Source of the DNA: Inconstantimicrobium porci
GTDB lineage: Bacteria > Bacillota > Clostridia > Clostridiales > Clostridiaceae
Direction: 5' to 3'
DNA: 64,000 nt
Assembly: GCF_009696465.1 (NCBI RefSeq)
Contig: NZ_VULX01000003.1
Span: 1-64,000 of the forward strand
Each line of letters starts with the position of its first letter. The stretch's first letter is position 1. Positions 1 to 8,128 of this stretch are shown in pieces. Made by a program: the position numbers and the translations under genes. Below the pieces are notes generated by a model that was not told where the DNA came from, did not search any database, and saw only the letters and a program-made list of their open reading frames with translations.

Positions 1-37
1 AACTTATTCCTTTTTCATTTAAACTTAAATCATACAT
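1..37 (-). CDS. 5' end of an unidentified minus-strand gene (runs off the window)
   Basis: An ATG at 37-35 opens a frame that stays open to the window edge (M Y D L S L N E K G I S). A GGAG lies 8 nt upstream on the minus strand (46-49). Only 12 codons are visible, so no function can be given and the call rests on the start signal alone. Confidence 0.35.
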   Translation of the reverse strand, partial: MYDLSLNEKGIS

Positions 38-69
38 AAACTCAGCTCCATTCATTTAATATCGACAAT

Positions 70-90
70 TAAATTATAATGGATAATTTA
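70..90. promoter_or_regulatory. Perfect 8-bp inverted repeat overlapping a TATAAT box upstream of ahpC
   Basis: TAAATTAT and ATAATTTA are perfect complements separated by AATGG, and a TATAAT at 75-80 lies inside. The position ahead of a peroxiredoxin gene suggests an operator. The half-sites do not match the 7-1-7 PerR box well, so the regulator is unknown. Confidence 0.35.
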
Positions 91-98
91 TGTATTGG

Positions 99-128
99 GG
101 AGATGTTTTTACATCTCCTTTATTTTTT
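99..128 (+). terminator. Intrinsic-terminator-like hairpin in the ahpC upstream region
   Basis: GGAGATGT (99-106) pairs with ACATCTCC (111-118) around a 4-nt loop and is followed by a T-rich run. It lies between the palindrome at 70-90 and the ahpC start, so it may end a transcript from outside the window or act as a leader attenuator. Confidence 0.55.
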
Positions 129-217
129 ATCAATTTTCCTGCCTACAAAAATTATACTCTAACTGCTCATAATTTTTTGACTTTAGATAATACTAAACTT
201 TGTTAGGAGGTGTTTAT

Positions 218-781
218 ATGTCATTAATAGGGAAAAGAGTTTCTGAATTTAAGGTAAGTGCCTATCAGAATGGAGATTTTACAGAGGTTTCATCAGATTC
301 TTTGAAAAATCACTGGTCTGTATTCTTCTTCTATCCTGCTGATTTTACATTTGTATGTCCAACAGAACTTGGAGACTTGGCAGATAATTATGACAAGTTT
401 AAAGAGATTAATTGTGAGATATATTCAGTATCTGAGGATACACATTTTGTTCATAAGGCATGGGCTGATGCATCAGAAACTATTGCAAAAATTCAATTTC
501 CAATGCTTGCTGATCCAACAGGAAAGCTTGCAAGAGATTTTGAAGTCTTAATTGAAAAGGATGGTATGGCTTTAAGGGGTTCATTTATTGTAAATCCAGA
601 AGGAGAAATAAAGGCTTATGAAGTCCACGATCTTGGCATAGGAAGAGATGCAGATGAACTGTTAAGAAAAGTTCAGGCAGCTCAGTTTGTTGCTCAGTAT
701 GGCGACAAAGTATGTCCTGCTAAGTGGAAACCAGGTGCTGAAACTTTAACTCCTGGAATCGATCTTGTAGGGAAAATATAA
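218..781 (+). CDS. ahpC: Peroxiredoxin AhpC (2-Cys alkyl hydroperoxide reductase subunit C)
   Basis: This 187-residue protein is a cytosolic thiol peroxidase that reduces H2O2 and organic peroxides. The peroxidatic Cys47 sits in FTFVCPTE and the resolving Cys166 in KVCPAKW, the typical AhpC spacing and length. The ATG at 218 is preferred over an in-frame TTG at 200 because AGGAGGTG lies at 205-212, just upstream of the ATG. No ahpF or thioredoxin reductase gene is adjacent, so its electron donor is not shown here. A palindrome and a hairpin in the upstream region suggest regulated transcription. Confidence 0.95.
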   Translation: MSLIGKRVSEFKVSAYQNGDFTEVSSDSLKNHWSVFFFYPADFTFVCPTELGDLADNYDKFKEINCEIYSVSEDTHFVHKAWADASETIAKIQFPMLADPTGKLARDFEVLIEKDGMALRGSFIVNPEGEIKAYEVHDLGIGRDADELLRKVQAAQFVAQYGDKVCPAKWKPGAETLTPGIDLVGKI

Positions 782-803
782 AAATATATTTATCTATTTA
801 TTG

Positions 804-832
804 TTGACATTTACTTTTTATAGTATTATAAT
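804..832 (+). promoter_or_regulatory. Consensus sigma-A promoter of the initiator tRNA
   Basis: TTGACA (804-809) and TATAAT (827-832) are separated by 17 nt, a perfect consensus match as expected for a strong stable-RNA promoter. The start would fall near 839. Confidence 0.85.
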
Positions 833-867
833 AAGTTTGTTAGTTAAGAAATGTAACTAACAAACTT
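833..867. repeat. 14-bp perfect inverted repeat between promoter and tRNA
   Basis: AAGTTTGTTAGTTA (833-846) is exactly complementary to 854-867, with the 7-nt loop AGAAATG. It starts directly after the -10 box and ends 10 nt before the tRNA. It could be a 5' leader hairpin of the precursor or a DNA operator. Confidence 0.75.
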
Positions 868-877
868 AATTTAATAT

Positions 878-953
<76 letters not shown>

Positions 954-963
954 AAGAATTTTG

Positions 964-989
964 CACTGATTTTTAATCAGTGTTTTTTT
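964..989 (+). terminator. Terminator of the tRNA-fMet transcript
   Basis: CACTGAT (964-970) pairs with ATCAGTG (976-982) and is followed by seven T. Confidence 0.85.
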
Positions 990-1456
990 ATTTTCCCCAA
1001 ATTTATTAATATTAGTGTAATCAATTCTGTATAATCCTCATTTTCAACCTTTCTAAATAAAAATTTAAATACATTTTATTAATTAAAACTAATTTTACTG
1101 TAGATATACGAACAAAAGAGAATAAAAAACATTCGCAAAATATAACAATAAATGATGCAATATTCCAGGTATGTAATTATTAACACAAAAGAAATATTTT
1201 TTAACAAGAGAATAACATATGAAGAAACAAAATATTTTATATTAGAAGTAGTTTCAAAGAATAATTTTATTTTGTATCTAAAAGCGTACGGGTAATATTT
1301 TATTGCTCTGCTTTTTTGATAAATATTTCTGATAGTGTAAAGTTTCGTATGAAAAAATAAGTAAGAAATATTTCTTGTTTATTTTGGAAGTATGAACTTA
1401 ATCTTTCATTTTATTTCTAAAATTGAATATAGCAAATAGGCCTTCGGTTACGGAGG
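990..1456. other. AT-rich intergenic stretch with no recognisable gene
   Basis: No frame with a ribosome binding site and no similarity to the missing yibE/F 5' end was seen. A GC-rich hairpin (GCCTTCG-GTTA-CGGAGGC) lies near 1441-1457, just before the probable IS end. Confidence 0.5.
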
Positions 1457-2961
1457 CAAAAAATAACAATAAATATTTAGTTAAATTACTTGTCAGGAAG
1501 CATCTGATTCTTGCATTTGAAGAATTGTCTGTTGACCTAAGCTAATGAGTATCTGCCATTTAGCAGGCATGTTTTCGGCAAACTCTAACTCTTTAAGCTC
1601 ATTTAAAGGCTTCCAGTAATTATAAGGATGAGGTCTTAAAAAGTTGTAATACGCAGTCCATAAAGAAAAACCGTAAAGGGCACCGTCATCACTGCTGTAT
1701 CCGCAAGTAACACGATAGGATGATTTGAAAGTCCTGTTTAATCGCTCAACAACTTGTTTTACCCATCTGAATTCTGTTGAAACAGGATCGTCATTTGTTA
1801 ATCCAATGACTTGAGTTAAGTCGAAGATTTTCTCTTCTTCTAATTCAAATTGCTGTTTTGCAAGTGGATATGCACTATAACCATCAGCAATGAACTTAAG
1901 AGTTTTGTTTGGGAAGTTTTTAAACTTGTCAAAAGCCATACGCATAGCAAGAATACACGGCCCTACGGCACGTGTGTCCGATACCTGGTATTCCAAAATG
2001 GATTTCTTGCAGGCATCCATTACAATCCAGACATAATGCTTAATGCCCTTAACTTTGATATAGGTTTCATCGGCAGATAGAATATTTGATGGTTTGTAGT
2101 CAAAAGTATCTACAAACGGCTTTATAACAGCAGCAGCTGTTAATGCGTAATTGGCAACCATAGTGTGAGATATATCTATGCCGTGAACTTCTTTTAGAGC
2201 ATGAGCAGTCTGCCTTGTAGAAAGTTTTAAATTCACATGATAAGTAAGGCATAACCCCATTATGTGAAGATTAAACTTTTTAAAACTAAAACCTGTAGCG
2301 CGCTCAGGAAGTGAGTATAAATCCATCTTGAAGAAGTTTATGGTAAATTCTCTATAAATATAGCGAAGCTATATTTTGATTTTTCAGCATGGCTTATGTC
2401 TTTATCAAGTTTCTTTAAATTTGCAAGATAATAAGAGCACTTATCATTAGTGCACTTATGTACTTTAAAATGTTTTCGTTCCTTACGTTCCGTAAGCGTC
2501 GAGCCACAGTATAGACATTTAAAAACTAAAGGCTTAGTAACAAAATTAGACTCTTGAAATGCAGTACCACAAACTTTGCATTGATACTGGCCTTTACTAC
2601 CATTGTTATCATAGATGTATTCATGAGTGGCACCACATTTAGGGCAGATAATTTTGTCTGGAATAGTTTTACCGTTACGTCTTTGGACGGGCTTGATAAT
2701 TTTATTATATTTATGCTTGTAATACGCTAAAAGCAGTTTGTAATCAACCTGCTCAAAACGTTTGATTATAGGCAGTTTATCAACTTTAAACTTTTGATAT
2801 TTAGGACTGTTTGAATCATCAAATTGCATTTGCTTAAGTGGAATATGTTGAGCAATAAATCCTATAAGTTGATAAATAATTTTAATTAGATATTGATTAT
2901 ATATTAGTAAATAAGTTATAATTGAATCCACAATAACGACATCCTTTCGTGTTTATTTTTG
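1457..2961 (-). mobile_element. Insertion sequence with DDE (IS240/IS6-like) transposase, inactive copy
   Basis: A single transposase gene on the minus strand occupies the element. Candidate imperfect terminal inverted repeats are CAAAAAATAACAATAAA (1457-1473) and the complement of 2945-2961, about 13 of 17 matching. No target-site duplication was found. The right end abuts a 5'-truncated yibE/F gene, so insertion or a later IS-mediated deletion probably removed that gene's start. The ends are tentative; the transposase content is clear. Confidence 0.6.
1493..2931 (-). pseudogene. Frameshifted zinc-ribbon DDE transposase
   Basis: The N-terminal part (2931-2338) has zinc-ribbon pairs CPKCG, CKVCG and CLYCG. 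The C-terminal part (from 2326) has the DDE catalytic core: SADETY, FIADGY and VVERLNR. The two parts are in different frames, but the downstream frame stays open upstream of its first ATG and reads YIYREFTINFFK, so both belong to one gene of about 470 codons. One base appears to be missing near 2360-2373; adding one restores a continuous reading frame. It is therefore an inactivated transposase, unless frameshifting restores it. The ATG at 2326 alone would give only the catalytic half, without the DNA-binding zinc ribbon. Confidence 0.85.
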
Positions 2962-2969
2962 TATTCTAG

Positions 2970-3704
2970 GAGATTCAATTTGTACTGCTTGCCGTAATTG
3001 GCGGCAAAAAGGGTATAAAAGCTATGGCAGGACTATTGTTTACACTGTTCTGTGTGTTGTTCCTGCTTCTTCCTCTTTTATCTAAAGGCTATGATTCAAT
3101 ACCTACAGCAATATTTATTATAATAATAACTACAGTTGTCTGTATGGTGCTTCTTAATGGAGTAAACTCTAAAACTATATCAGCTTCAATGGGAACTATT
3201 TTAGGAGTAATGATTTCAGGACTATTGGCATATATATCTGGTTATGCAGTTAATGTTACAGGATACAATATGAATGAAGCAGAATCTTTAATGCTGATAG
3301 GAAGCAATACAAATTTGAAGATAAAAGGCCTTCTTGTTGCAGGAATATTTATATCATCACTGGGAGCAGTTATGGATGTTGCAATGTCAATAGCATCATC
3401 AGTATATGAACTAAACAGTGTTAATAAAAATATGAGTAGTAAACAGCTATTTAGGTCAGGAATGAATATTGGAAAAGATGCGATGGGAACTATGGCAAAT
3501 ACTCTTATACTTGCATTTACAGGATCTTCATTAAATCTGCTGCTTTTGATATTTTCATATGGAATACCAATGATGCAGCTGTTTAATACAGATTCGATTG
3601 CAATTGAGATAATTCAATCAGTAGCAGGAAGCATAGGAATAATTCTTACAGTTCCATTAGTCGCATTTATATCATCAATTTTTGTGAAAAAGCTTAAGAA
3701 ATAG
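2970..3704 (+). pseudogene. YibE/F family membrane protein, 5' end lost at the IS
   Basis: The frame contains the YibE/F core: VIGGKKGIKA at its start, then SLGAVMDVAMSIASS and MGTMANTLILA, with about six membrane segments. Coding similarity extends upstream of the first ATG (3024) to about 2979, where it stops after an in-frame TAG at 2967-2969. Full-length single-chain members have an additional N-terminal region of roughly 130-150 residues that is absent. No matching 5' fragment is visible on the other side of the IS. The ATG at 3024 could still give a 226-residue product, but with only a weak AGGG upstream. The biological role of this family is not firmly known. Confidence 0.75.
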
Positions 3705-3728
3705 TTCGAATAAAATCTAAGTTATAAT

Positions 3729-3770
3729 AAGCACATTTGTATTAGTTGAATACAGATGTGCTTTCTTTAT
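3729..3770 (+). terminator. Terminator after the yibE/F remnant
   Basis: A 15-bp stem (3729-3743 with 3749-3763, one G-T pair) with a 5-nt loop is followed by a T-rich tract. Confidence 0.8.
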
Positions 3771-3843
3771 ATTCTGGGAATTTACCTATAGAGTTTTATT
3801 GGAGTTTCTGTGTTGTCCTTGTAATATTATTGAAATTTATTGC

Positions 3844-3873
3844 TTGACTTGTTGTATGAGAATATCATAAAAT
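3844..3873 (+). promoter_or_regulatory. Promoter of the preQ1 riboswitch-queT transcript
   Basis: TTGACT (3844-3849) and TAAAAT (3868-3873) with an 18-nt spacer lie about 30 nt upstream of the riboswitch. Confidence 0.6.
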
Positions 3874-3902
3874 AGACGATGTTGACTTTGTCAGCAAAAA
3901 AT

Positions 3903-3944
3903 GGACAGTTCGCAAACCTCCTGTCCTAAAATAAAACTAAGGGA
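3903..3944 (+). promoter_or_regulatory. preQ1-I riboswitch
   Basis: Stem P1 is GGACAG/CTGTCC (3903-3908, 3921-3926). The loop TTCGCAAACCTC carries the conserved preQ1-I loop bases, and the A-rich tail TAAAATAAAACTAAGGGA completes the H-type pseudoknot. The tail runs into the GGGAG Shine-Dalgarno sequence of queT (3941-3945), so ligand binding is expected to block translation initiation, as in the Thermoanaerobacter type. The downstream gene is a predicted queuosine-precursor transporter, which fits. Confidence 0.9.
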
Positions 3945-3954
3945 GATGTTATAT

Positions 3955-4479
3955 ATGAATAATATTACAACAAAGAGATTAGTAAGGACTGCTCTTATAG
4001 CAGCAATATATGTTGTCCTTACGTTATTGTTTGCACCAATATCATATGGAGGCGTACAATTCAGAGTATCAGAAGTACTTGTGTTATTAGCTTTCTTTGA
4101 TCCATTTTATATAGGAGGACTAACTTTAGGCTGCTTTATTGCCAACATGCTTGGACCAAATGGACCTGCTGACATAATCATAGGTACATTTGCAACATTT
4201 TTAAGTGTTGGAGCAATAAGTTTGACTGCTAAATTCATGAAAAATAAAGTTTCATTATTTGTATCATCATTATGGCCAGCAGTATTTAATGGAATACTAA
4301 TAGGATTAGAGCTTTCTTTATTCATTACTCCAGATGTTCCATTTTGGATAAATGGACTACAGGTTGCTGCAGGGGAACTAGTGGTTATTTCCATTGTGGG
4401 AGTTCCGGTATTCACTGTTTTAAAGAATAAGTATCCTTCATTATTAAGAGAAAATAAGACTAAATTAAGTGAAAATTAA
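3955..4479 (+). CDS. queT: QueT family ECF transporter S component (queuosine precursor uptake)
   Basis: This 174-residue integral membrane protein has about five hydrophobic segments and the QueT pattern (GGVQFRVSEVL, FFDPFYIGG, IANMLGPNG). It binds preQ1/preQ0-type precursors and works with a shared energizing module (EcfA/EcfT), possibly encoded elsewhere. The start is the ATG at 3955, nine bases after GGGAG; an in-frame ATG at 3901 lies in the riboswitch and is not used. Control by the preQ1-I riboswitch supports the substrate assignment. Confidence 0.9.
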   Translation: MNNITTKRLVRTALIAAIYVVLTLLFAPISYGGVQFRVSEVLVLLAFFDPFYIGGLTLGCFIANMLGPNGPADIIIGTFATFLSVGAISLTAKFMKNKVSLFVSSLWPAVFNGILIGLELSLFITPDVPFWINGLQVAAGELVVISIVGVPVFTVLKNKYPSLLRENKTKLSEN

Positions 4480-4488
4480 TATACAGAG

Positions 4489-4527
4489 AAAAAAGACGTC
4501 TATAATAAATTTATAGGCGTCTTTTTT
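4489..4527 (+). terminator. Terminator of queT
   Basis: AAAAAAGACGTCTATA-like and TATAGGCGTCTTTTTT arms form a stem of about 14 bp with a T-run; the symmetric A and T tracts could allow bidirectional use. Confidence 0.85.
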
Positions 4528-4578
4528 ACAAAGAAAATAATTTCAAATATTTTTAATATGGAATCTATATGGTAAATA

Positions 4579-4608
4579 TTGACAAATAGATATAAATGAT
4601 GATACACT
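4579..4608 (+). promoter_or_regulatory. Probable promoter of the small gene at 4651
   Basis: TTGACA (4579-4584) is followed after 18 nt by TACACT (4603-4608), a 4/6 match to the -10 consensus. Confidence 0.45.
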
Positions 4609-4650
4609 TGAAAGGCTGGCGATAAAAGGATAAAAGAGTGAGGGGAAGGG

Positions 4651-4896
4651 ATGGATAAACTTGTAAGTGATATCAATTTTGTTAAGAAAGATATAGAAAC
4701 AATAAGAAGAAATATATGTGGATATATCGAAAATTCTAATGAATTTAAAAATTTGAGTGTATGCAAAAATGATAAAGGGTATATCATAAAAGCAGAATCA
4801 AGGAATTATTCTACCACATATAAAGGTCATTTTAATATAAGACTTATTGGTTATGACAACAATAATACAGAAGTATATATAGAAGCAAGGTCATAA
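4651..4896 (+). CDS. Hypothetical 81-residue protein
   Basis: I do not recognise this protein. It is charged and probably soluble: a helical N-terminal half (VKKDIETIRRNICGYI) and a C-terminal half with a beta-like pattern (YIIKAESRNYSTTYKGHF). A GAGG about 7 nt before the ATG, a promoter-like TTGACA upstream and a clear terminator 45 bp downstream support a real monocistronic gene. No signal peptide or metal-binding motif is visible. Confidence 0.6.
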   Translation: MDKLVSDINFVKKDIETIRRNICGYIENSNEFKNLSVCKNDKGYIIKAESRNYSTTYKGHFNIRLIGYDNNNTEVYIEARS

Positions 4897-4940
4897 TATT
4901 TTATTATGCTATAACAGAGTTAAGTGTTTTTAGTAAAAAG

Positions 4941-4983
4941 CTGTATACAATTGATAAGAGATTTGATTGTATACAGTTTTTTT
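4941..4983 (+). terminator. Terminator of the 81-residue gene
   Basis: CTGTATACAAT (4941-4951) is exactly complementary to ATTGTATACAG (4966-4976), followed by seven T. Confidence 0.85.
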
Positions 4984-5055
4984 GATAGTATTGGCTTTGT
5001 AAATTTACATAATTCTGTTAATTGGGTATAATTAATATATAAAAGGGGTGGAGTT

Positions 5056-5373
5056 ATGAAGATTAGGAATGAGTATACATGTCCATTAGAAATAGTTCAT
5101 GATATGGTTAAAGGAAAGTGGAAGCCAATTATTGTTTTTCAGCTTAGAGATGGCAGAATGAGTCTTTCAGAGTTAAAAAAGAGTATAAATGGTATTTCAG
5201 AAAAAATGCTCCTGGAGCAGCTAAAAGAACTTAGAGAGTTTGGAATAATAGATAAAGAGAAATATGAAGGGTATCCGCTTCATGTTGAGTACTACCTTAC
5301 ACCACGTGGGCAGAAGATGCTGGAAGCCGTAAGAATAATGCAGAATATAGGGCTAGATTATATGCGTGAGTAA
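5056..5373 (+). CDS. HxlR family winged-helix transcriptional regulator
   Basis: This 105-residue single-domain DNA-binding protein has the HxlR signature: CPLEIVHDMVKGKWKP with Cys9 near the N-terminus, then SEKMLLEQLKELREFG as recognition helix and LTPRGQ in the wing. Members respond to electrophiles, aldehydes or redox stress, often through that Cys. The GGGGTGGAG just before the ATG is a good ribosome binding site. It precedes an isochorismatase-like hydrolase in the same direction, with a palindrome between them, so local regulation is likely. Confidence 0.9.
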   Translation: MKIRNEYTCPLEIVHDMVKGKWKPIIVFQLRDGRMSLSELKKSINGISEKMLLEQLKELREFGIIDKEKYEGYPLHVEYYLTPRGQKMLEAVRIMQNIGLDYMRE

Positions 5374-5432
5374 ATAATTTATCACATCAGAGTAATTTAA
5401 AAGAAAAATAAATATATATTATACATACAAAA

Positions 5433-5449
5433 AAGTAAGTAATTTACTT
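5433..5449. promoter_or_regulatory. Candidate HxlR operator palindrome
   Basis: AAGTAA (5433-5438) and TTACTT (5444-5449) are complementary with a 5-nt spacer, and TATACT-like hexamers follow within 15-25 nt. This resembles the AGTA/TACT half-sites of HxlR-type operators such as YodB. Assignment to the neighbouring regulator is inferred. Confidence 0.35.
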
Positions 5450-5501
5450 GTTGGTATACTCTTATTATACTTTATTTGTAATAAGTGATAGGAGGGAAAA
5501 A

Positions 5502-6047
5502 ATGATAGGTTTAGTACTTATTGATATTCAAAACTTTTATTTTAAAGGAGGTAGTTCAGAACTTTATCAGCCTGAAGAAGCTGCATCTAAAGCGGCTGAT
5601 GTTTTAAATACATTTAGAAAAAAAGGTTATCCAATATTTCATGTGCAGCATTTAGATAAGAATACAAAGTTCGTAGAGCCAGGTACGGAAGCCGATTTCA
5701 ATAAAAGCATATACCCTATGCAGGATGAAATAAAAATCGTTAAGCACACACCAGATAGTTTCTTAGAGACAAGTCTTGATTATGATCTAAGAAAACATAA
5801 TGTAGATTCTATAGTGGTATGTGGCATGATGACACATATGTGTGTAGACACTTCTGTAAGAACAGCAGTAAATCATGGTTATAAGGTTATACTTGTAGGT
5901 GATGCATGCGCAACAAGAGATTTAAAGTGGAATGATAACATAATTCCGGCTGAAACTGTTCAAAACACATATCTAGCATCAATTGATAAGTGGTTTGCAG
6001 ATGTAGTTAAAGCAGATGAATGCATTGAGATTATTAATAAATTATAA
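5502..6047 (+). CDS. Isochorismatase-like cysteine hydrolase
   Basis: The 181-residue protein carries the cysteine-hydrolase triad: Asp8 (VLIDIQ), Lys81 (VKHTPDSF) and the nucleophile Cys114 in MMTHMCVDTSVR. Relatives hydrolyse nicotinamide, amides, ureas or isochorismate, so the substrate is open. The ATG at 5502 follows GGAGGG by 6 nt; upstream in-frame starts lack a ribosome binding site and would overlap the operator-like palindrome. It lies between an HxlR regulator and the NUDIX-phosphotransferase gene, only 27 bp before the latter, so a stress-response operon is possible. Confidence 0.88.
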   Translation: MIGLVLIDIQNFYFKGGSSELYQPEEAASKAADVLNTFRKKGYPIFHVQHLDKNTKFVEPGTEADFNKSIYPMQDEIKIVKHTPDSFLETSLDYDLRKHNVDSIVVCGMMTHMCVDTSVRTAVNHGYKVILVGDACATRDLKWNDNIIPAETVQNTYLASIDKWFADVVKADECIEIINKL

Positions 6048-6074
6048 TTTGGAGTATTGAAAGGAGCTGTTTTT

Positions 6075-7478
6075 ATGGAGATATGGGATGCATATAAAAA
6101 AGATGGTACATTGGCTGGCAGAGATCTAATAAGGGGACAGGCTATTGAAGATGGGCTTTATCATTTGGTGAGTGATGTAACTGTAAAACATAAAGATGGT
6201 TCTTATCTTTTAATGCAGAGAGATTATGAGAAAGAAACATTTCCAGGACTTTATGAATGCAGTGCAGGTGGAAGTGTGCTAAAAGGTGAAGGTCCAGAGC
6301 AGGGTGCCAGAAGAGAATTAAAAGAAGAAACAGGAATTATATGTGGCAATCTGGTGCCAATATATAAGGCGATAGATAAAAATACAATATATTATGGATA
6401 TTTAGCAGAAGTTGACTGCGATAAGGACTCGATTGTTCTTCAAAAGGGTGAAACTATTTCGTATTTATGGCTATCTGAAAATGATTTTTTCAGTTTTATA
6501 GAGAGTGATAAATACGTTACAGCTCATAGAAACAGATTAAAAGAATATCTAAATTTATTAAATGATAAAAAAGCAGAAATTCTTCAATACGGCATAATGA
6601 ATTCCGATAAGTGGGTCAGTGTAAAAAAGATATATAAAGGCTGGTCCAGCGAATCAAAGTATATAATAAAAGATTGTAATAATGTAAAATATATATTGAG
6701 AATTTCTGATATTGCAGATTATGATAAAAAGAAACATGAATATGGAATAATAAAAAAGTTTAGCAGTCTGGATTTTGTAATGTCCAAGCCTGTGGATTTT
6801 GGTATATGCAATAATGGCAAAAATACTTATATGATTCTTTCGTGGGTAGAGGGAGAGGATTTAGAAGAAGCTCTTAATCAAATGTCAGAGCAGGAACAGT
6901 ATGAAGCAGGCTGGAGGGCAGGAAAAATCCTAAAGCAGATTCATTCCATAAAAGTGGATGATAGTGATATTAATGATCAAAGTAAAAAAGAAAAAATGCT
7001 GCATAAGATTGATTTATACCTTAAATCAGGTATAAGGGTAGAGGGAGATGAAGCAGCAGTAAATTATGTACGTGATCATGTGCATGAAATAAACAGACTG
7101 CCTAAGGTATATCAGCATGGTGATTTTCATCCAGGAAATCTGATTCACTTATGTAATAGTGATGTAGGAGTTATTGATTTTAATAGAAATAATGTGGGCG
7201 ATGCTTATGAGGAGTTTTTTAAATTAGAGAGTTTTGCAGTTGAAGTAAGCATTCCTTACTGCAGAGGGCAGATAGATGCTTATTTTGACAAAAATGTTCC
7301 TGAGATTTTTTGGAGAATACTTGCAGTGTATGTGGCGTATTCTTCATTAAATTCTATAAGGTGGGCAATAAAATTTGGACAAGATGAAGTTGATGGGATG
7401 ATAAGAAGATGTAAAGCATCTTTAGAGCATTATGATAACTATAAAAGTGTAATTCCCAGCTGGTATTCATCATTCTGA
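6075..7478 (+). CDS. NUDIX hydrolase-aminoglycoside/choline phosphotransferase fusion
   Basis: The 467-residue protein joins two enzymes. Residues about 30-160 form a NUDIX domain with a complete Nudix box near 65-88 (GGSVLKGE then RELKEETGI). It resembles IPP-isomerase-like Nudix proteins (MQRDYEKETFPGLYECSAGG). Residues about 185-455 form an APH/choline-kinase-like fold with Brenner motif HGDFHPGN (His348, Asp350, Asn355) and the metal-binding Asp368 in GVIDFNR. Both active sites look intact. The ATG at 6075 follows AAAGGAG. A small-metabolite kinase coupled to diphosphate hydrolysis is plausible; the substrate is unknown, and antibiotic resistance should not be assumed. Confidence 0.88.
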   Translation: MEIWDAYKKDGTLAGRDLIRGQAIEDGLYHLVSDVTVKHKDGSYLLMQRDYEKETFPGLYECSAGGSVLKGEGPEQGARRELKEETGIICGNLVPIYKAIDKNTIYYGYLAEVDCDKDSIVLQKGETISYLWLSENDFFSFIESDKYVTAHRNRLKEYLNLLNDKKAEILQYGIMNSDKWVSVKKIYKGWSSESKYIIKDCNNVKYILRISDIADYDKKKHEYGIIKKFSSLDFVMSKPVDFGICNNGKNTYMILSWVEGEDLEEALNQMSEQEQYEAGWRAGKILKQIHSIKVDDSDINDQSKKEKMLHKIDLYLKSGIRVEGDEAAVNYVRDHVHEINRLPKVYQHGDFHPGNLIHLCNSDVGVIDFNRNNVGDAYEEFFKLESFAVEVSIPYCRGQIDAYFDKNVPEIFWRILAVYVAYSSLNSIRWAIKFGQDEVDGMIRRCKASLEHYDNYKSVIPSWYSSF

Positions 7479-7533
7479 AATCTTCATTCTAAATTACTGT
7501 AAAAATATTCATTTAAATAATTATTATTTTGGG

Positions 7534-8004
7534 TTATAGATTTTTAATGTACCATGTATCACATGCATAGTGCCCAGTATTGCCAATTGGTTTATCTAAT
7601 TTAGTGAATCCATATTTTTTGTAAAACTTATTTGCTGCCACCATATTGCTTAGTGTTTCAAGATAGCACTTTTTGTAATGCTGCTTTGCAAATTCAAGTG
7701 ATGCGTCCAAAAGGTCATGTGTAAAGTGAGTTCCCCTCAGCTCTTTTAAGCAGTACATCTTCTGTAGTTCACATGTATCATTAAGCCCTTCAACAGGTCC
7801 TATGCCACATCCTCCAAGTATTCTGCCGTTATCTTCTACGACAAAGTATTTTGAATTATTAGTACTATATACCTCTGAAAATCTGCCAAGATAAGGATCG
7901 CACCAGGCAAGACCTTCTCGATTACCGCCAAATTCAAGTAAGCATGTCCTTATAACATGTTCAACCTGTTTGTTATCTTTTTCTTGTATTTCTCTTAATT
8001 TCAT
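7534..8004 (-). CDS. GNAT family N-acetyltransferase
   Basis: The 156-residue protein has the GNAT order: an N-terminal beta-alpha unit (MKLREIQEKDNKQVEHVI), the central strand (ILGGCGIGPV), motif A near QKMYCLKELRG, and the C-terminal AANKFYKKYGF typical of the acetyl-CoA fold. The pyrophosphate-binding loop reads RGTHFTH instead of the usual RGxGxG/A, so CoA binding may be altered. A GGGGGTT lies upstream of the ATG. The substrate cannot be inferred. Confidence 0.85.
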   Translation of the reverse strand: MKLREIQEKDNKQVEHVIRTCLLEFGGNREGLAWCDPYLGRFSEVYSTNNSKYFVVEDNGRILGGCGIGPVEGLNDTCELQKMYCLKELRGTHFTHDLLDASLEFAKQHYKKCYLETLSNMVAANKFYKKYGFTKLDKPIGNTGHYACDTWYIKNL

Positions 8005-8128
8005 ATCAAATAACCCCCAATCCTACAAAAGAATTACATTTATGAAAATGTTATAATATTAATTATAAACTAAGGTTAAAGAAAGTCGAGGTTTAAAATA
8101 TGTTTTTTTAATTTTTTATTAAGTGAAA

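Noticed and set aside
3901-3954. Upstream ATG start for queT
   Set aside because: It lies within the preQ1-I aptamer; the ATG at 3955 has the Shine-Dalgarno sequence and matches QueT N-termini.
4500-4787. Minus-strand ORF opposite the 81-residue gene
   Set aside because: It is the antisense of a terminator and a plausible plus-strand gene, and has no ribosome binding site.
6075-7478. Aminoglycoside resistance gene
   Set aside because: The phosphotransferase fold is shared by choline and other small-molecule kinases, and the fused NUDIX domain argues for metabolism.
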